64,000 nt of DNA from Gammaproteobacteria bacterium (GCA_030425195.1 JAUIAV010000001.1:62001-126000); one strand, 5' to 3'; shown: positions 9,096-17,924, counted from the stretch's first letter. The notes: generated from the sequence alone by a model not told the origin. Numbers and translations: made by a program.

Positions 9096-9140
9096 ATCAT
9101 CCAGCCGGATGGCTTTGCCCACACCCCGAGGCGTGGCAGG

Positions 9141-10025
9141 ATGAGGAAAAACTCGGGGGGTGGGTTCATCAGAATTTTCATCAGTGTGGACATGGAGGGG
9201 ATCTCCGGCCTCGTGCGCTGGGCGGATGTCTCCAGCACGGGCATCGACTTCGAACGCAACCGGGGGCTCATGACGCTGGATGCCAACGCGGCCATCGAGG
9301 GCGCTTTCCGCGCCGGCGCCACGGAAGTGGTGGTGGAAGAGAATCACGGTGTCGAAGACCTCTGCGTGCTCGACATGACCCTGATAGACCCGCGCTGCCG
9401 CGTGATCCGGGGGGCGGGACGACCCGGCGCCACCACCATGGCCGGCCTCACCGCGGACGTGGGCGTGGTGCTGCTGATCGGTCATCACGGCCGTGCAGGT
9501 TCCTTTCCCGGGGTCATGGCGCACACCATCTCCTACGGCGGGTTCAGGCTCGTCCGGCTCGCCGGCGAACCCATCGGTGAGCCGGACTTCTTCGCCCGGA
9601 GGGCAGCGGAGCTCGGCGTGCCGATCGGTATGGTGAGCGGTGACCAGGTGGTGGCGGAACAGGTGCACGCGATCTGCCCGTGGGCGGAAGCCGTCATCGT
9701 CAAGGAAGCCCTGGGCAACCAGTCCGCCAACTGCATACCACCCGCCCTCGCCCGGGAGATGATCATCGAAGGTGCCGAGCGGACCGTGAGCCGGGCACTG
9801 GCGGGAGAGCTGCCGATTCTCACGGGTGCGGGCGGGCCTTACGAATTCGAAGTGGTGCTCAGGAAACCGGCGCCGGAAGCCATGCGGGAAAACCTGGCGT
9901 CGCTGGAGGGCTTCGAGCTTCTCGACGACACCCTGGTGCAGGTCACGGCGCCCGACATGGATCTCGGCTTCCGCCGGGTGGCCTATCTCGGCTACGCGGA
10001 CCGGCCCGGCGTCACCCGGCACTGA
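9141..10025 (+). CDS. M55 family metallopeptidase (D-aminopeptidase DppA-like)
   Basis: Cytoplasmic zinc enzyme of 294 residues. The metal ligands known from Bacillus DppA are all recognisable: Asp and Glu in SVDMEG, His in ENHG, His in IGHHG, Glu in IGEPDF, and the His of MAHTIS at the catalytic position. DppA-type enzymes release D-amino acids from the N-terminus of short peptides such as D-Ala-D-Ala. Here the third motif reads GHHGRAG rather than the usual GYHA(K)AG. It lies between an MFS transporter and a secreted amidohydrolase on the same strand, and M19 dipeptidases and a D-aminoacylase-like gene occur elsewhere in the window, so a D-amino-acid scavenging role is plausible. Confidence 0.88.
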   Translation: MRKNSGGGFIRIFISVDMEGISGLVRWADVSSTGIDFERNRGLMTLDANAAIEGAFRAGATEVVVEENHGVEDLCVLDMTLIDPRCRVIRGAGRPGATTMAGLTADVGVVLLIGHHGRAGSFPGVMAHTISYGGFRLVRLAGEPIGEPDFFARRAAELGVPIGMVSGDQVVAEQVHAICPWAEAVIVKEALGNQSANCIPPALAREMIIEGAERTVSRALAGELPILTGAGGPYEFEVVLRKPAPEAMRENLASLEGFELLDDTLVQVTAPDMDLGFRRVAYLGYADRPGVTRH

Positions 10026-10029
10026 TCGC

Positions 10030-11394
10030 ATGACGCACGGAAACTGCCGGACGGTTCCCGCCAGAATGCTCCTGGCTGTCTGCCTGGGCCTCGTCGGCAC
10101 CCAGGCCAGCGGCGCTGACGCTTATCACTTCGTCAACGGCCATCTCATCACCGGACTGGACGGCGAACCCGCTGCCGAGCCCCTGGAACTCACCGTCAGC
10201 GGAGAACGGATCACCGCCGTCGGCGCAGATCTGGCGTCCCCGGAGAGTGCAGTGCGTATCGACCTCGACGGCGGATACCTCATCCCCGGGCTCACCGAGA
10301 TGCACGCCCACGTACCGGCACCGGATCAGGGAGATACCTACCGGGACGAGGTGCTGTTTCTGTATCTCGCGAACGGCATCACCACCATTCGCGGCATGCT
10401 GGGACATCCGGACCATCTGAGGCTACGGGAAGACATTGCCGCACACACCGTGCTCGGGCCCAGGCTGTTCACCTCCGGGCCCTCTTTCAACGGCAGCAGC
10501 GTTTCCGGCCCCGATGAGGCCAGGCAGATGGTCGCCGACCAGGCGGCGGCCGGTTACGACTTCCTGAAGATCCACCCGGGTCTCACCCTGGCCGAGTATG
10601 ACGCCATGTCGGCAGCCGCACACGGGAGGGGCATACCCTTCGCCGGTCACGTACCCGCAGAGGTGGGTCTGCTTCACGCGCTGGCCGGGGGACAGGCCTC
10701 CATCGATCACCTGGACGGCTATGTTCAGGCACTGGTACCGGGGCTCAGCGGAGACGACAGCGGTCTGTTCGCCATCGGACTCACCCCCCGTGCAGACGGC
10801 GCGCTGATCGGCTCCGTGGTGGCCGAGACGGTGGCCGCCGGCGCCGCCGTCGTGCCCACCGAAACCCTGCTCGAGAATTTCGCTGCCGCCGATCCCGAGT
10901 CGGTCTTCGATCGGCCGCAGAACGTCTATCTGCCGCCCGATCTGCGCGAGCGTTACCGGGAGCGGCTCACGGGAACCGGCAGCGGATTGAACCGCGCCTC
11001 GGCCGCCCGGTTTCTCGAGCTCAGAAAAACGCTCATCAGAGCCCTTCACGACAGCGGCGCGCTGATGCTGCTCGGCTCCGATGCCCCGCAGATCTACAAC
11101 GTGCCCGGCTTTTCCGCCCACCGTGAGCTGACAGCCATGGTGGCGGCGGGGCTGACACCGGCGCAGGCTCTGGTCATGGGGACGCGGAATCCGGCCATCT
11201 TCTTCGGTCAGGAAACGGAATTCGGACAGCTGAAACCCGGGATGGCGGCGGACCTGGTCTGGCTGAGAGAGAATCCGCTGGACGGCATCGCCGGCACGAC
11301 CACGATCGAAGGGGTCATGGTGCGCGGCCACTGGCTCGACCGCGCCGAACTGGATGCCGGTCTCGCCGCCATCGCGGCACGCAACACCGATTGA
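10030..11394 (+). CDS. Exported amidohydrolase (imidazolonepropionase/prolidase-like)
   Basis: Metal-dependent hydrolase of 454 residues. The ATG at 10030, four bases after the M55 stop codon, gives a signal peptide (RMLLAVCLGLVGTQASGADA); the longer upstream frame lies inside the M55 gene. The catalytic set is complete: HxH in EMHAHVP, the carboxylated Lys in FLKIHPG, His in FAGHVPAE, His in IDHLDGY and Asp in LGSDAPQ. This is the subtype I amidohydrolase arrangement seen in exported prolidase-like enzymes such as Sgx9260 relatives. It probably acts in the periplasm on amides or peptides, feeding the MFS and M55 functions encoded just before it. The exact substrate is unknown. Confidence 0.88.
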   Translation: MTHGNCRTVPARMLLAVCLGLVGTQASGADAYHFVNGHLITGLDGEPAAEPLELTVSGERITAVGADLASPESAVRIDLDGGYLIPGLTEMHAHVPAPDQGDTYRDEVLFLYLANGITTIRGMLGHPDHLRLREDIAAHTVLGPRLFTSGPSFNGSSVSGPDEARQMVADQAAAGYDFLKIHPGLTLAEYDAMSAAAHGRGIPFAGHVPAEVGLLHALAGGQASIDHLDGYVQALVPGLSGDDSGLFAIGLTPRADGALIGSVVAETVAAGAAVVPTETLLENFAAADPESVFDRPQNVYLPPDLRERYRERLTGTGSGLNRASAARFLELRKTLIRALHDSGALMLLGSDAPQIYNVPGFSAHRELTAMVAAGLTPAQALVMGTRNPAIFFGQETEFGQLKPGMAADLVWLRENPLDGIAGTTTIEGVMVRGHWLDRAELDAGLAAIAARNTD

Positions 11395-11406
11395 GGCATC
11401 GGGCGG

Positions 11407-12735
11407 CTAGCCGTCGACGGCCGCCTGGCCGGCGCTGAGAACGCGCAGAAAGTTGCCGCCCCAGATCCTGCCGATCTCCTCCGTCGTGTAGCCGCGCCGG
11501 ATCAGGCCCTCCGTCAGGTTCATCGCATCCGAAGCATCATTCAGCCCGGCGATGCCGCCGCCGTGATTGAAGTCGTTGCCGATCCCCACGTGCTCGACCC
11601 CGATCCGGTCCACGATGTAGTCGATGTGATCGAGCATGTCTTCGATGCTGCCGGGACCCAGAATCTCGCTCATGATGGTGACGAAGGCCTGCTGCTCTTC
11701 GAAGGTTTCGAGTTCCCAGTAGAGCTCATACGGGTAGTCATAGTCCTGCGGGATCCCGGCTGCGCGCCGGGCTGCCCGGATCCGGGCATCCAGTCCTTCA
11801 TCGCTGGAATCGAACAGATATCCCCTGAAGGCAGCCACGTGAATGACGCCGCCCGTTTCGCCGATCCGGTCGATCTCCTCGTCGGAGAGATTCCGCCGGA
11901 CGTTGGACAGCGCCTGCACGTTGGAATGGCTGGCGATGACCGGGGATTCAGACAGGGCTATCGCCTGCAGCGTCGCCTGTTTCGAGAGCTGGGATACATC
12001 CACCACACCGCCCAGCGCGTTGATACGACGGATGGCGGCTTCACCGAGCTCCGAGAGGCCTTCATGTTCCGCATCCGGCTCGTAAGCGCCCGTTTCTCCG
12101 TCATACACCGGCCTCGACGAGTCCGCGAAATCGTTGTGCCCCATATGGGTGAGCGCGAATATCCGCACACCCTGCTCGAAGAATTCATCGAGGACCGTCG
12201 GATTTCCCCCGAGAATCCTCGCGTTCTGAAAACCGAGAATCAGCGCGCCCTGGCCTTCCTTCGCGGCGGCGATCACGTCACCGGCCGTTCGCGCCAGCAC
12301 CAGCCGGTTGGCAGGGTCCGCCACCAGCGCCTGAACCGCGGCCAGTTCCGCATCGGCCACCGCCCGCGCGGCCGCATCCCCTTCCGGCGTGCGTGGTCCC
12401 GGGCCCACCGCCACCGACATGACCACGGCATCCACGCCGCCCGCCCGCATGAGCGCCGGTGCCACCCGTGACGTGCCGTCCGCCAGCGCATACCGGGACG
12501 GCTGATCGGGCAGCTCGACGTCCGCGTGGGCATCGATGACGAGCAGATTCCGGTGCAGCTCCGGGATCCGCCCGAGCCGATCATCCGCCTGAGTCGTGTC
12601 GGTTGTTCGGGGCGCCTGCGCCGCCTGAGCGGCATCCGCCACCGCGGCGGTGTCGGCGCCGGAATCGGCGCTTTCCGCGCAGGCCGCCAGCAGCAGAAAG
12701 GACAGCAGACAGAAGCATCGAAACGGATCGTTCAT
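11407..12735 (-). CDS. Membrane dipeptidase-like lipoprotein (M19), atypical metal site
   Basis: M19 (renal dipeptidase) family protein of 442 residues from the ATG at 12735 (a GTG at 12741 is also possible). The lipobox LLLAAC shows a lipoprotein, anchored in the envelope with an Ala/Asp-rich linker of about 30 residues. Metal-binding positions: HAD in VIDAHAD, His in ALTHMGHND, His in IASHSN and Asp in GIGNDFNHGG. At the position of the bridging glutamate it has Gln (GFQNARI), whereas the second M19 protein in this window has Glu (LAEGAH); this replacement is known in part of the family and may alter specificity. It starts six bases after the P450 stop codon and is likely co-transcribed with it. 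Confidence 0.88.
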   Translation of the reverse strand: MNDPFRCFCLLSFLLLAACAESADSGADTAAVADAAQAAQAPRTTDTTQADDRLGRIPELHRNLLVIDAHADVELPDQPSRYALADGTSRVAPALMRAGGVDAVVMSVAVGPGPRTPEGDAAARAVADAELAAVQALVADPANRLVLARTAGDVIAAAKEGQGALILGFQNARILGGNPTVLDEFFEQGVRIFALTHMGHNDFADSSRPVYDGETGAYEPDAEHEGLSELGEAAIRRINALGGVVDVSQLSKQATLQAIALSESPVIASHSNVQALSNVRRNLSDEEIDRIGETGGVIHVAAFRGYLFDSSDEGLDARIRAARRAAGIPQDYDYPYELYWELETFEEQQAFVTIMSEILGPGSIEDMLDHIDYIVDRIGVEHVGIGNDFNHGGGIAGLNDASDAMNLTEGLIRRGYTTEEIGRIWGGNFLRVLSAGQAAVDG

Positions 12736-12741
12736 GAACAC

Positions 12742-14055
12742 TCAGACCCTGTGCAGCCGGACCGGCAGCTCCAGGATGCCGCGGATGAAGTTGGATTTCA
12801 GGCGCCGCTCGGGGCCGGTCACCTCGATGAACTCGAACCGCTTCATGATCTCTTCCCAGAGTGTGCGCAGCTGCATCTCGGCGAGCCGGTTGCCCATGCA
12901 GCGGTGGATGCCGAATCCGAAAGAGACATGCTTGCGGGCGTCCGGCCGGTCGATGACGAGCCGGTCCGCATCCGGGTGCATGGACTCGTCCCGGTTGCCG
13001 GAGATGTACCACATGACAACCTTCTCTCCGGCTTTCATCTTCTTCCCGTCGATCTCGTAGTCGCTGACCAGCGTGCGCCGCATGTGCAGCACGGGCGTCT
13101 GCCAGCGCACGATCTCGGAGACCATGTTCGGAATCACCGAGTGGTCGGCCCGGAGCTTCCCGTACTCCTCGGGAAACTGATTGAGCGCCAGCACACCGCC
13201 GGAGATGGAATTACGCGTGGTGTCGTTTCCACCCACGATGAGCAGCATGATGTTCCCGAGGAACTCGAGCGGCCGGCTGATCATGTCCCGGGTGGTTTCC
13301 CCGTGGGCCAGCATGGTAATGAGATCATTGTGCTCCGCAGGATCCGCCGCCGCCCTTTCCTGCCAGAGGCCCATGAAGGTATTCGCCATGTCCGTGAGGC
13401 CGTCCCTGACGGCTTCCGCCGTGGGACCTTCGTCCATGCCGGTGGTCTCCGGGGAACCGATGGAAAGATCCGACCAGTAGGTGAGCTTGCGCCGGTCCTC
13501 GAACGGAAAGTCGAAGAGCGTGGCCAGCATGCGGGTGGTGAGTTCGATGGAGACCCGGTCAACCCAGTTGAACTCCACCCCGTCCGCCGGGAGGTTATCC
13601 AGAATGTCCGCGACATGCTCGCGGATCACCGGTTCGAGCAGCATCAGGTTGCGCGGCGCGACCACGGGCGCCACCGTCTTCCGCTGCTGGTCGTGCTTCG
13701 GCGGATCCATGGCGATGAAGTTCTCGATGTACTGATCGTTCGGGCTGTCGCCGATGGCGATGGTGGGAAAGGAGGAAAACACCTCCGGATGACTCTCCAC
13801 CTCCAGGATGTGGCGGTGGGTGGTGACGGACCAGTAGGGGCCGAACGGGCTCCCGGCCGTGAAGTGCACCGGATCATCCCGGCGCAGCCGCTCGAAATAG
13901 GGCCGCCAGGCATCCTGCTGATAAAGACGGCTGTCGCTGACGTCCAGTTCATCGATGGGCGTCGTCCAGGGGTCCGGAAGATCGCCACTGGGCAGCCGGG
14001 TCCGCATGGCCGGCGGCTCCGGTATCCGGACACCCGTCGAGGATTCCTCGCTCAT
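12742..14055 (-). CDS. Cytochrome P450, CYP153-like
   Basis: Soluble class I P450 of 437 residues from the ATG at 14055, which has GGAG seven bases upstream. Longer starts add a non-homologous stretch. Motifs: I-helix oxygen-binding GGNDTT (275-280), ExxR as EIVR (314-317), and the haem loop FGFGIHRCMG with Cys386. The phrases IAMDPPKHDQQRKTV, ELTTRMLATLFDFP and MGNRLAEMQLRTLWEEI are those of the CYP153 alkane/terpene hydroxylase group, so terminal or allylic hydroxylation of an alkyl or terpenoid substrate is likely. No ferredoxin or ferredoxin reductase gene is adjacent, so it must use partners coded elsewhere. A close paralogue lies at 39375-40691. It is followed by the M19 lipoprotein gene. 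Confidence 0.9.
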   Translation of the reverse strand: MSEESSTGVRIPEPPAMRTRLPSGDLPDPWTTPIDELDVSDSRLYQQDAWRPYFERLRRDDPVHFTAGSPFGPYWSVTTHRHILEVESHPEVFSSFPTIAIGDSPNDQYIENFIAMDPPKHDQQRKTVAPVVAPRNLMLLEPVIREHVADILDNLPADGVEFNWVDRVSIELTTRMLATLFDFPFEDRRKLTYWSDLSIGSPETTGMDEGPTAEAVRDGLTDMANTFMGLWQERAAADPAEHNDLITMLAHGETTRDMISRPLEFLGNIMLLIVGGNDTTRNSISGGVLALNQFPEEYGKLRADHSVIPNMVSEIVRWQTPVLHMRRTLVSDYEIDGKKMKAGEKVVMWYISGNRDESMHPDADRLVIDRPDARKHVSFGFGIHRCMGNRLAEMQLRTLWEEIMKRFEFIEVTGPERRLKSNFIRGILELPVRLHRV

Positions 14056-14187
14056 GATTCCACTCCGTTCTTTGGTCGATCCCAGGCCCGACCATAGCGC
14101 ATCGGCCTGCCCTTTCCACCTCTTGCCGGACGCCCGCAATGTCATCACTATCGGTCACGGGAAAGAACGAGGGAGATGGGGACATTC

Positions 14188-14877
14188 ATGCTCAATCCGT
14201 CAGTCGCCGCAGGCTGCCTGCTGCTGGGACTCTGTTCGATGACGGTCATGGCAACTGAGGAGCAGACCGACGGCTGGCACCGGCTGTTCGACGGCGCATC
14301 GCTCGAGCAGTGGCGCACCTACCGGAAGCCGGACCCGGAACCCGAGTGGCAGGCCGTGAACGGCGAACTCACGCTCACCCGGGGCGGCGGCGGCGACCTC
14401 ATCACCCGGGAGACCTGGGCCGACTTCGAGCTCCGGCTCGAATGGAAGATCTCCGAAGGCGGCAACAGCGGTATCTTCTTCCTGGCCGATGAAGCCAATG
14501 AGCGCATCTACTTTCACGCGCCGGAGATTCAGGTGCTCGACGACGCCCGGCACAGGGACAACCGGGTCGATACCCACCGGTCCGGGTCTCTGTACGACCT
14601 GATAGCGGCACCGCCGGAATCGCAGAAGCCTGCGGGCGAATGGAATACGGTGGTCATCCGCCATGTGCAGGGCCAGCTCAATGTCTGGCAGAACGGCGTG
14701 CCGGTCGTGGACATCCGGATCGGCGGCGATCGCTGGCGGACACTGGTGGCCGGCAGCAAATTCGCCGAATGGGAAGGCTTCGGCACGCTCAGATCCGGGC
14801 ACATCGGTCTGCAGGATCACGGTGACGTGGTGGCCTTTCGGAATCTGAAGGTCCGCGACCTCGCGGAAGCCGACTGA
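14188..14877 (+). CDS. DUF1080 (3-keto-disaccharide hydrolase-like) exported protein
   Basis: Periplasmic protein of 229 residues. The ATG at 14188 is preferred to 14176, which touches its own Shine-Dalgarno sequence; from 14188 a signal peptide (VAAGCLLLGLCSMTVMA) follows. The mature part is a single concanavalin-like DUF1080 domain: LFDGASLEQW at its start, GNSGIFFL and APEIQVLDD in the middle, GHIGLQDHGDVVAFRNLKV at its end, all hallmark phrases. Family members cleave 3-keto-glycosides by hydrolysis or elimination. It sits one base before the GMC oxidoreductase, whose relatives make 3-keto-glycosides, which strongly supports that role here. Confidence 0.88.
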   Translation: MLNPSVAAGCLLLGLCSMTVMATEEQTDGWHRLFDGASLEQWRTYRKPDPEPEWQAVNGELTLTRGGGGDLITRETWADFELRLEWKISEGGNSGIFFLADEANERIYFHAPEIQVLDDARHRDNRVDTHRSGSLYDLIAAPPESQKPAGEWNTVVIRHVQGQLNVWQNGVPVVDIRIGGDRWRTLVAGSKFAEWEGFGTLRSGHIGLQDHGDVVAFRNLKVRDLAEAD

Positions 14878-14878
14878 C

Positions 14879-16570
14879 ATGCCGACTCACCAGGGATTCG
14901 ACTACGACGTGGTGGTGGTGGGTTCCGGCGCCGGTGGCGGAATGGCCGCACACAGGCTCACGGAACAGGGCATCCGGGTGCTCATGCTGGAGGCAGGCAG
15001 GGACTACGATCCGCTTACCGAGACCCCCATGTTCCATACCAACGATCAGGCACCGTTGCGCGGGACGGGCACACCGGACAAGAACTTCGGTTTCTACGAC
15101 GCCACCGTCGACGGCGGCTGGCAGGTGCCGGGGGAGCCGTACACCACCGGCACCGACTCCGAGTTCCTCTGGTGGCGTTCGCGCATGCTCGGCGGCAGGA
15201 CCAATCACTGGGGCCGCTTCTCGCTGCGCTTCAGTCCCCATGACTTCAAGGCTGCCAGCCGGGACGGTCTGGGCGCGGACTGGCCCATGACCTACGAGGA
15301 CCTGGCGCCCTGGTACGACCGGACGGAACGGCTGATCGGAGTCTGCGGAAACAACCCGGGCGTGGACGATGTGCCGGATTCATCGCCCGGCGTGCTGCAG
15401 CCGCCGCCCGTCCCGCGGGTGCCGGAGCTGATGATCGGCGCCGCGGCGAGAAAACTCGGCATCACCGCAGTTCCCATGCGCCGGGCGGTACTCACGAAAC
15501 CGCTGGACGACCGCCAGGCCTGCTTCTGGGCAACCGCCTGCGGTCGCGGCTGCTCCATCGGCGCCGCCTTTCAGACCACCACGTCACTGCTGCCCATGGC
15601 CCGGGCGACGGGTCACCTCAGGATCGTGACGGACGCCATGGTCAGCGGCGTGGCGGTGAACGGTGACGGCCGCGCCACGGGTGTCACCTTCGTCGACCGC
15701 CGTACCGGCGAACGTCAGCACGTGGAAGCCCGCGCCGTCGTCCTGGCGGCCAGCGCCTGCGAATCCGCCCGCATCCTCCTGAACTCCCGCAGCGAAGCCT
15801 TTCCCCGGGGGGTCGCCAACGGCAGCGGCCAGGTGGGCCGCAATCTCATGGATTCCACGGGGGCGACCTTCGTCGGCCACGTCCCCGCGCTGGAGGGACG
15901 ACCCCGCTACAACGAGGATGGCCACACGTCCAATCACTGGTTCCTGCCCTGGTGGGGCCACGAAGCTCAGGCAAGAGGCGAGCTGGATTTTCCCCGCGGC
16001 TATCACTTCGAGCTCGGCGGCGGCTTCGGCGCACCGGGCATGGGGATCGGTGCCATGGCGGAGGGCTACGGCCTCGCATTGAAGGAGGCCGTGCGACGCC
16101 GCTATGGGGCTTTCGTCGGCCTGTCTCTGCGGGGGGAGATGGTGGCCAGCGACCGCTGCTTCATGGAGATCGATCCACAAGTGAAGGACCGCTGGGGCAT
16201 TCCGGTACCCCGGTTTCACTGGAAGTGGTCCGAGCACGAGATCCGGCAGGTGGCACACGGCCATCGAACCGCCCGGGCCATCATCGAGACCCTGGGCGGC
16301 GAGATGATGGAGCCGGACCGGGCACCCGAGGATGCCATCAAGAAAGGCGGCGAGATCATTCACGAAGTGGGGACCACCCGAATGGGCACCGACCGGCACA
16401 GCTCCGTGACCGACGAGTGGGGCCAGACCTGGGAAGTCCCGAATCTCTGGATCATGGATGGCGGTGTATTCGCGTCCAATCCGCACAAGAACTGCACGCT
16501 CACCCTGATGACTCTGGCCATGCGCAATGCGGACCGGCTCGGGCTTGCCCTCTCGCGGGGCCGGCTGTGA
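14879..16570 (+). CDS. GMC oxidoreductase, probable glycoside 3-dehydrogenase catalytic subunit
   Basis: FAD-dependent GMC-family enzyme of 563 residues. The FAD-binding GSGAGGG is at 16-22, followed by LMLEAGR; the R-rich loop RMLGGRTNHWGR, the Cys-rich ACGRGCSIG, HEVGTTRMG and the C-terminal NPHKNCTLT motif (His-Asn catalytic pair) all match the group containing glucoside 3-dehydrogenase, LacA and gluconate dehydrogenase large subunit. It has no signal peptide. The next gene codes for the matching small subunit with a twin-arginine signal, which in related FAD-dehydrogenases carries the folded flavoprotein through the Tat system. The two genes overlap (GTGA). The usual cytochrome c subunit is not present in the window. 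Confidence 0.88.
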   Translation: MPTHQGFDYDVVVVGSGAGGGMAAHRLTEQGIRVLMLEAGRDYDPLTETPMFHTNDQAPLRGTGTPDKNFGFYDATVDGGWQVPGEPYTTGTDSEFLWWRSRMLGGRTNHWGRFSLRFSPHDFKAASRDGLGADWPMTYEDLAPWYDRTERLIGVCGNNPGVDDVPDSSPGVLQPPPVPRVPELMIGAAARKLGITAVPMRRAVLTKPLDDRQACFWATACGRGCSIGAAFQTTTSLLPMARATGHLRIVTDAMVSGVAVNGDGRATGVTFVDRRTGERQHVEARAVVLAASACESARILLNSRSEAFPRGVANGSGQVGRNLMDSTGATFVGHVPALEGRPRYNEDGHTSNHWFLPWWGHEAQARGELDFPRGYHFELGGGFGAPGMGIGAMAEGYGLALKEAVRRRYGAFVGLSLRGEMVASDRCFMEIDPQVKDRWGIPVPRFHWKWSEHEIRQVAHGHRTARAIIETLGGEMMEPDRAPEDAIKKGGEIIHEVGTTRMGTDRHSSVTDEWGQTWEVPNLWIMDGGVFASNPHKNCTLTLMTLAMRNADRLGLALSRGRL

Positions 16571-17259
16571 CGGCCCGCAAAGACGGCATCAGCCGCCGTG
16601 AGTCCTTCCGAAGGGCCGGTCTTCTGGGTCTCGGCACCGGGCTGCCCTTCAGCTTCACGGCAGCGGCCGAGACGGCGCCCTGGAATCTCGCATCCCTGGA
16701 ACCGGTGCAGGCGCCGGGTTACGGCACGGATCCGGATCTCGTCCATCCGTCACCCATACCCTGGCCCAGAACCCTGACCGATCCGGAGCTGGAAACGCTG
16801 TCCGCCCTGGCGGACATCCTGATCCCGGAGGAAGGTGAACGGCCGGCCGCGAGCGGCGTCGGCGTAGTGGACGTGATCGACGAATGGATCAGCGCGCCCT
16901 ACCCGACTCAGCAGCAGCATCGTTCGCTGCTTCTGGCAGGGTTCGACTGGTGTGACCGGGAAGCGGCACGGCAATCCGGCGTCCCGTTCGCGGAAGCCGG
17001 AGACCGGATCCGGCTGCAGATCGTCGATGCCATCGCCTATCCGGACCGACCCGGGCCGGCTGAGCTGGAAGGGCCGCGCCGGTTCTTCGACGTGCTCCGG
17101 TCGCTGGTCGCCGGCGCCTACTACACGAGCCCGGAAGGTGTGAGGGAGCTGGGTTATCAGGGCAACGTGCCCATCACCGGCGATTACCCCGGACCCAGTG
17201 ACGAAGCCATGGCCCATCTGAAGGCACGGCTCGAGGCGCTGGGACTCACACTCGACTGA
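16567..17259 (+). CDS. Gluconate 2-dehydrogenase subunit 3 family protein with Tat-type signal
   Basis: Small partner subunit of 230 residues for the GMC flavoenzyme. The GTG at 16567 overlaps the preceding stop (GTGA), the usual translational coupling; the frame upstream lies inside the GMC gene. The N-terminus has SRRESF followed by RRAGLLGLGTG and TAAAETAP, a twin-arginine signal with cleavage near the Ala run. The body has LSALADILIPEE and a set of helices, then PGPAELEGPRRFF and ending YPGPSDEAMAHL, as in the Gluconate_2-dh3 family. By analogy it exports the GMC subunit and stabilises it in the periplasm. It ends eight bases before the convergent nitroreductase gene. Confidence 0.87.
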   Translation: MTARKDGISRRESFRRAGLLGLGTGLPFSFTAAAETAPWNLASLEPVQAPGYGTDPDLVHPSPIPWPRTLTDPELETLSALADILIPEEGERPAASGVGVVDVIDEWISAPYPTQQQHRSLLLAGFDWCDREAARQSGVPFAEAGDRIRLQIVDAIAYPDRPGPAELEGPRRFFDVLRSLVAGAYYTSPEGVRELGYQGNVPITGDYPGPSDEAMAHLKARLEALGLTLD

Positions 17260-17267
17260 CGTCGGCG

Positions 17268-17924
17268 TCAGCTCAGAATCTTCGCAAAGACCTCGAGCGG
17301 TTCCCGATCCGAACGCAGCGTATTGACCGGCGCCTCCGGATCCGCATAACCGATGGCCATACCGCAGAAAATGGTGAGTTCCTCCGGCACTCCGAGATAG
17401 TTTCCGACCAGTGCCGGGCGGGTGGCCCAGGCTTCCTGAGCACAGGTGCCGAGTCCGGCTTCGGTGGCCAGCAGCATGAAGGTCTGCAGGAACATGCCGA
17501 GGTCAGACCACTGAGGCGGCCCCATCTGCCGGTCGACGTAGCAGAAGAAACCGGCCGGCGCGCCGAAGAACTGATAGTTCTCGAACAGCCGGGCAAGTCG
17601 TGCCGCTTTGTCCTCTCTCGGAATGCCCAGAAGCGCGTACATATCCTCACCCACCTTGAACCGGGAGGAGCGGTAGGGCTCGGTGAGACCGGGCGGATAG
17701 ATGTCGTAAGCCGGGGTCTCGCGGGAACGATCCTCCCGCACCACCGCCTTGAACTCGCTCATCTTCGCCCCGTTCAGCGCGTAGATCCGCCAGGGCTGAA
17801 CGTTGCCGCCGGACGGCGACCGGGCCGCGTTCACGAGCAGCTCCCTGAGCAGTTCGTCTTCGACAGGCTGTTCCGTAAAGGCTCGTACCGACATCCGCCG
17901 GTCGACGGCTTCGCTGACGTTCAT
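17268..17924 (-). CDS. Nitroreductase family flavoprotein
   Basis: FMN-dependent NAD(P)H oxidoreductase of 218 residues from the ATG at 17924, preceded by GGGAG; the longer frame upstream has no homology. The N-terminal RRMSVRAFTEQPV and ARSPSGGNVQPWRIY are the FMN-binding start of the nitroreductase fold, and GLGTCAQEAW ... AIGYADPEAPVN closes the domain. Such enzymes reduce nitroaromatics, quinones or enones; the physiological substrate is not evident. It is alone on its strand, divergent from the acyl-CoA dehydrogenase operon across a 156-base gap that should hold both promoters. Confidence 0.9.
   Translation of the reverse strand: MNVSEAVDRRMSVRAFTEQPVEDELLRELLVNAARSPSGGNVQPWRIYALNGAKMSEFKAVVREDRSRETPAYDIYPPGLTEPYRSSRFKVGEDMYALLGIPREDKAARLARLFENYQFFGAPAGFFCYVDRQMGPPQWSDLGMFLQTFMLLATEAGLGTCAQEAWATRPALVGNYLGVPEELTIFCGMAIGYADPEAPVNTLRSDREPLEVFAKILS

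Noticed and set aside
8373-10100. Long minus-strand open frame opposite the MFS and M55 genes
   Set aside because: Its translation is rich in His, Arg, Gln and Gly with no domain, and it lies antisense to two genes with clear motifs. A GC-rich shadow frame.
12526-14097. Plus-strand open frame opposite the P450 and dipeptidase
   Set aside because: Shadow frame without homology features, against two genes with catalytic motifs.
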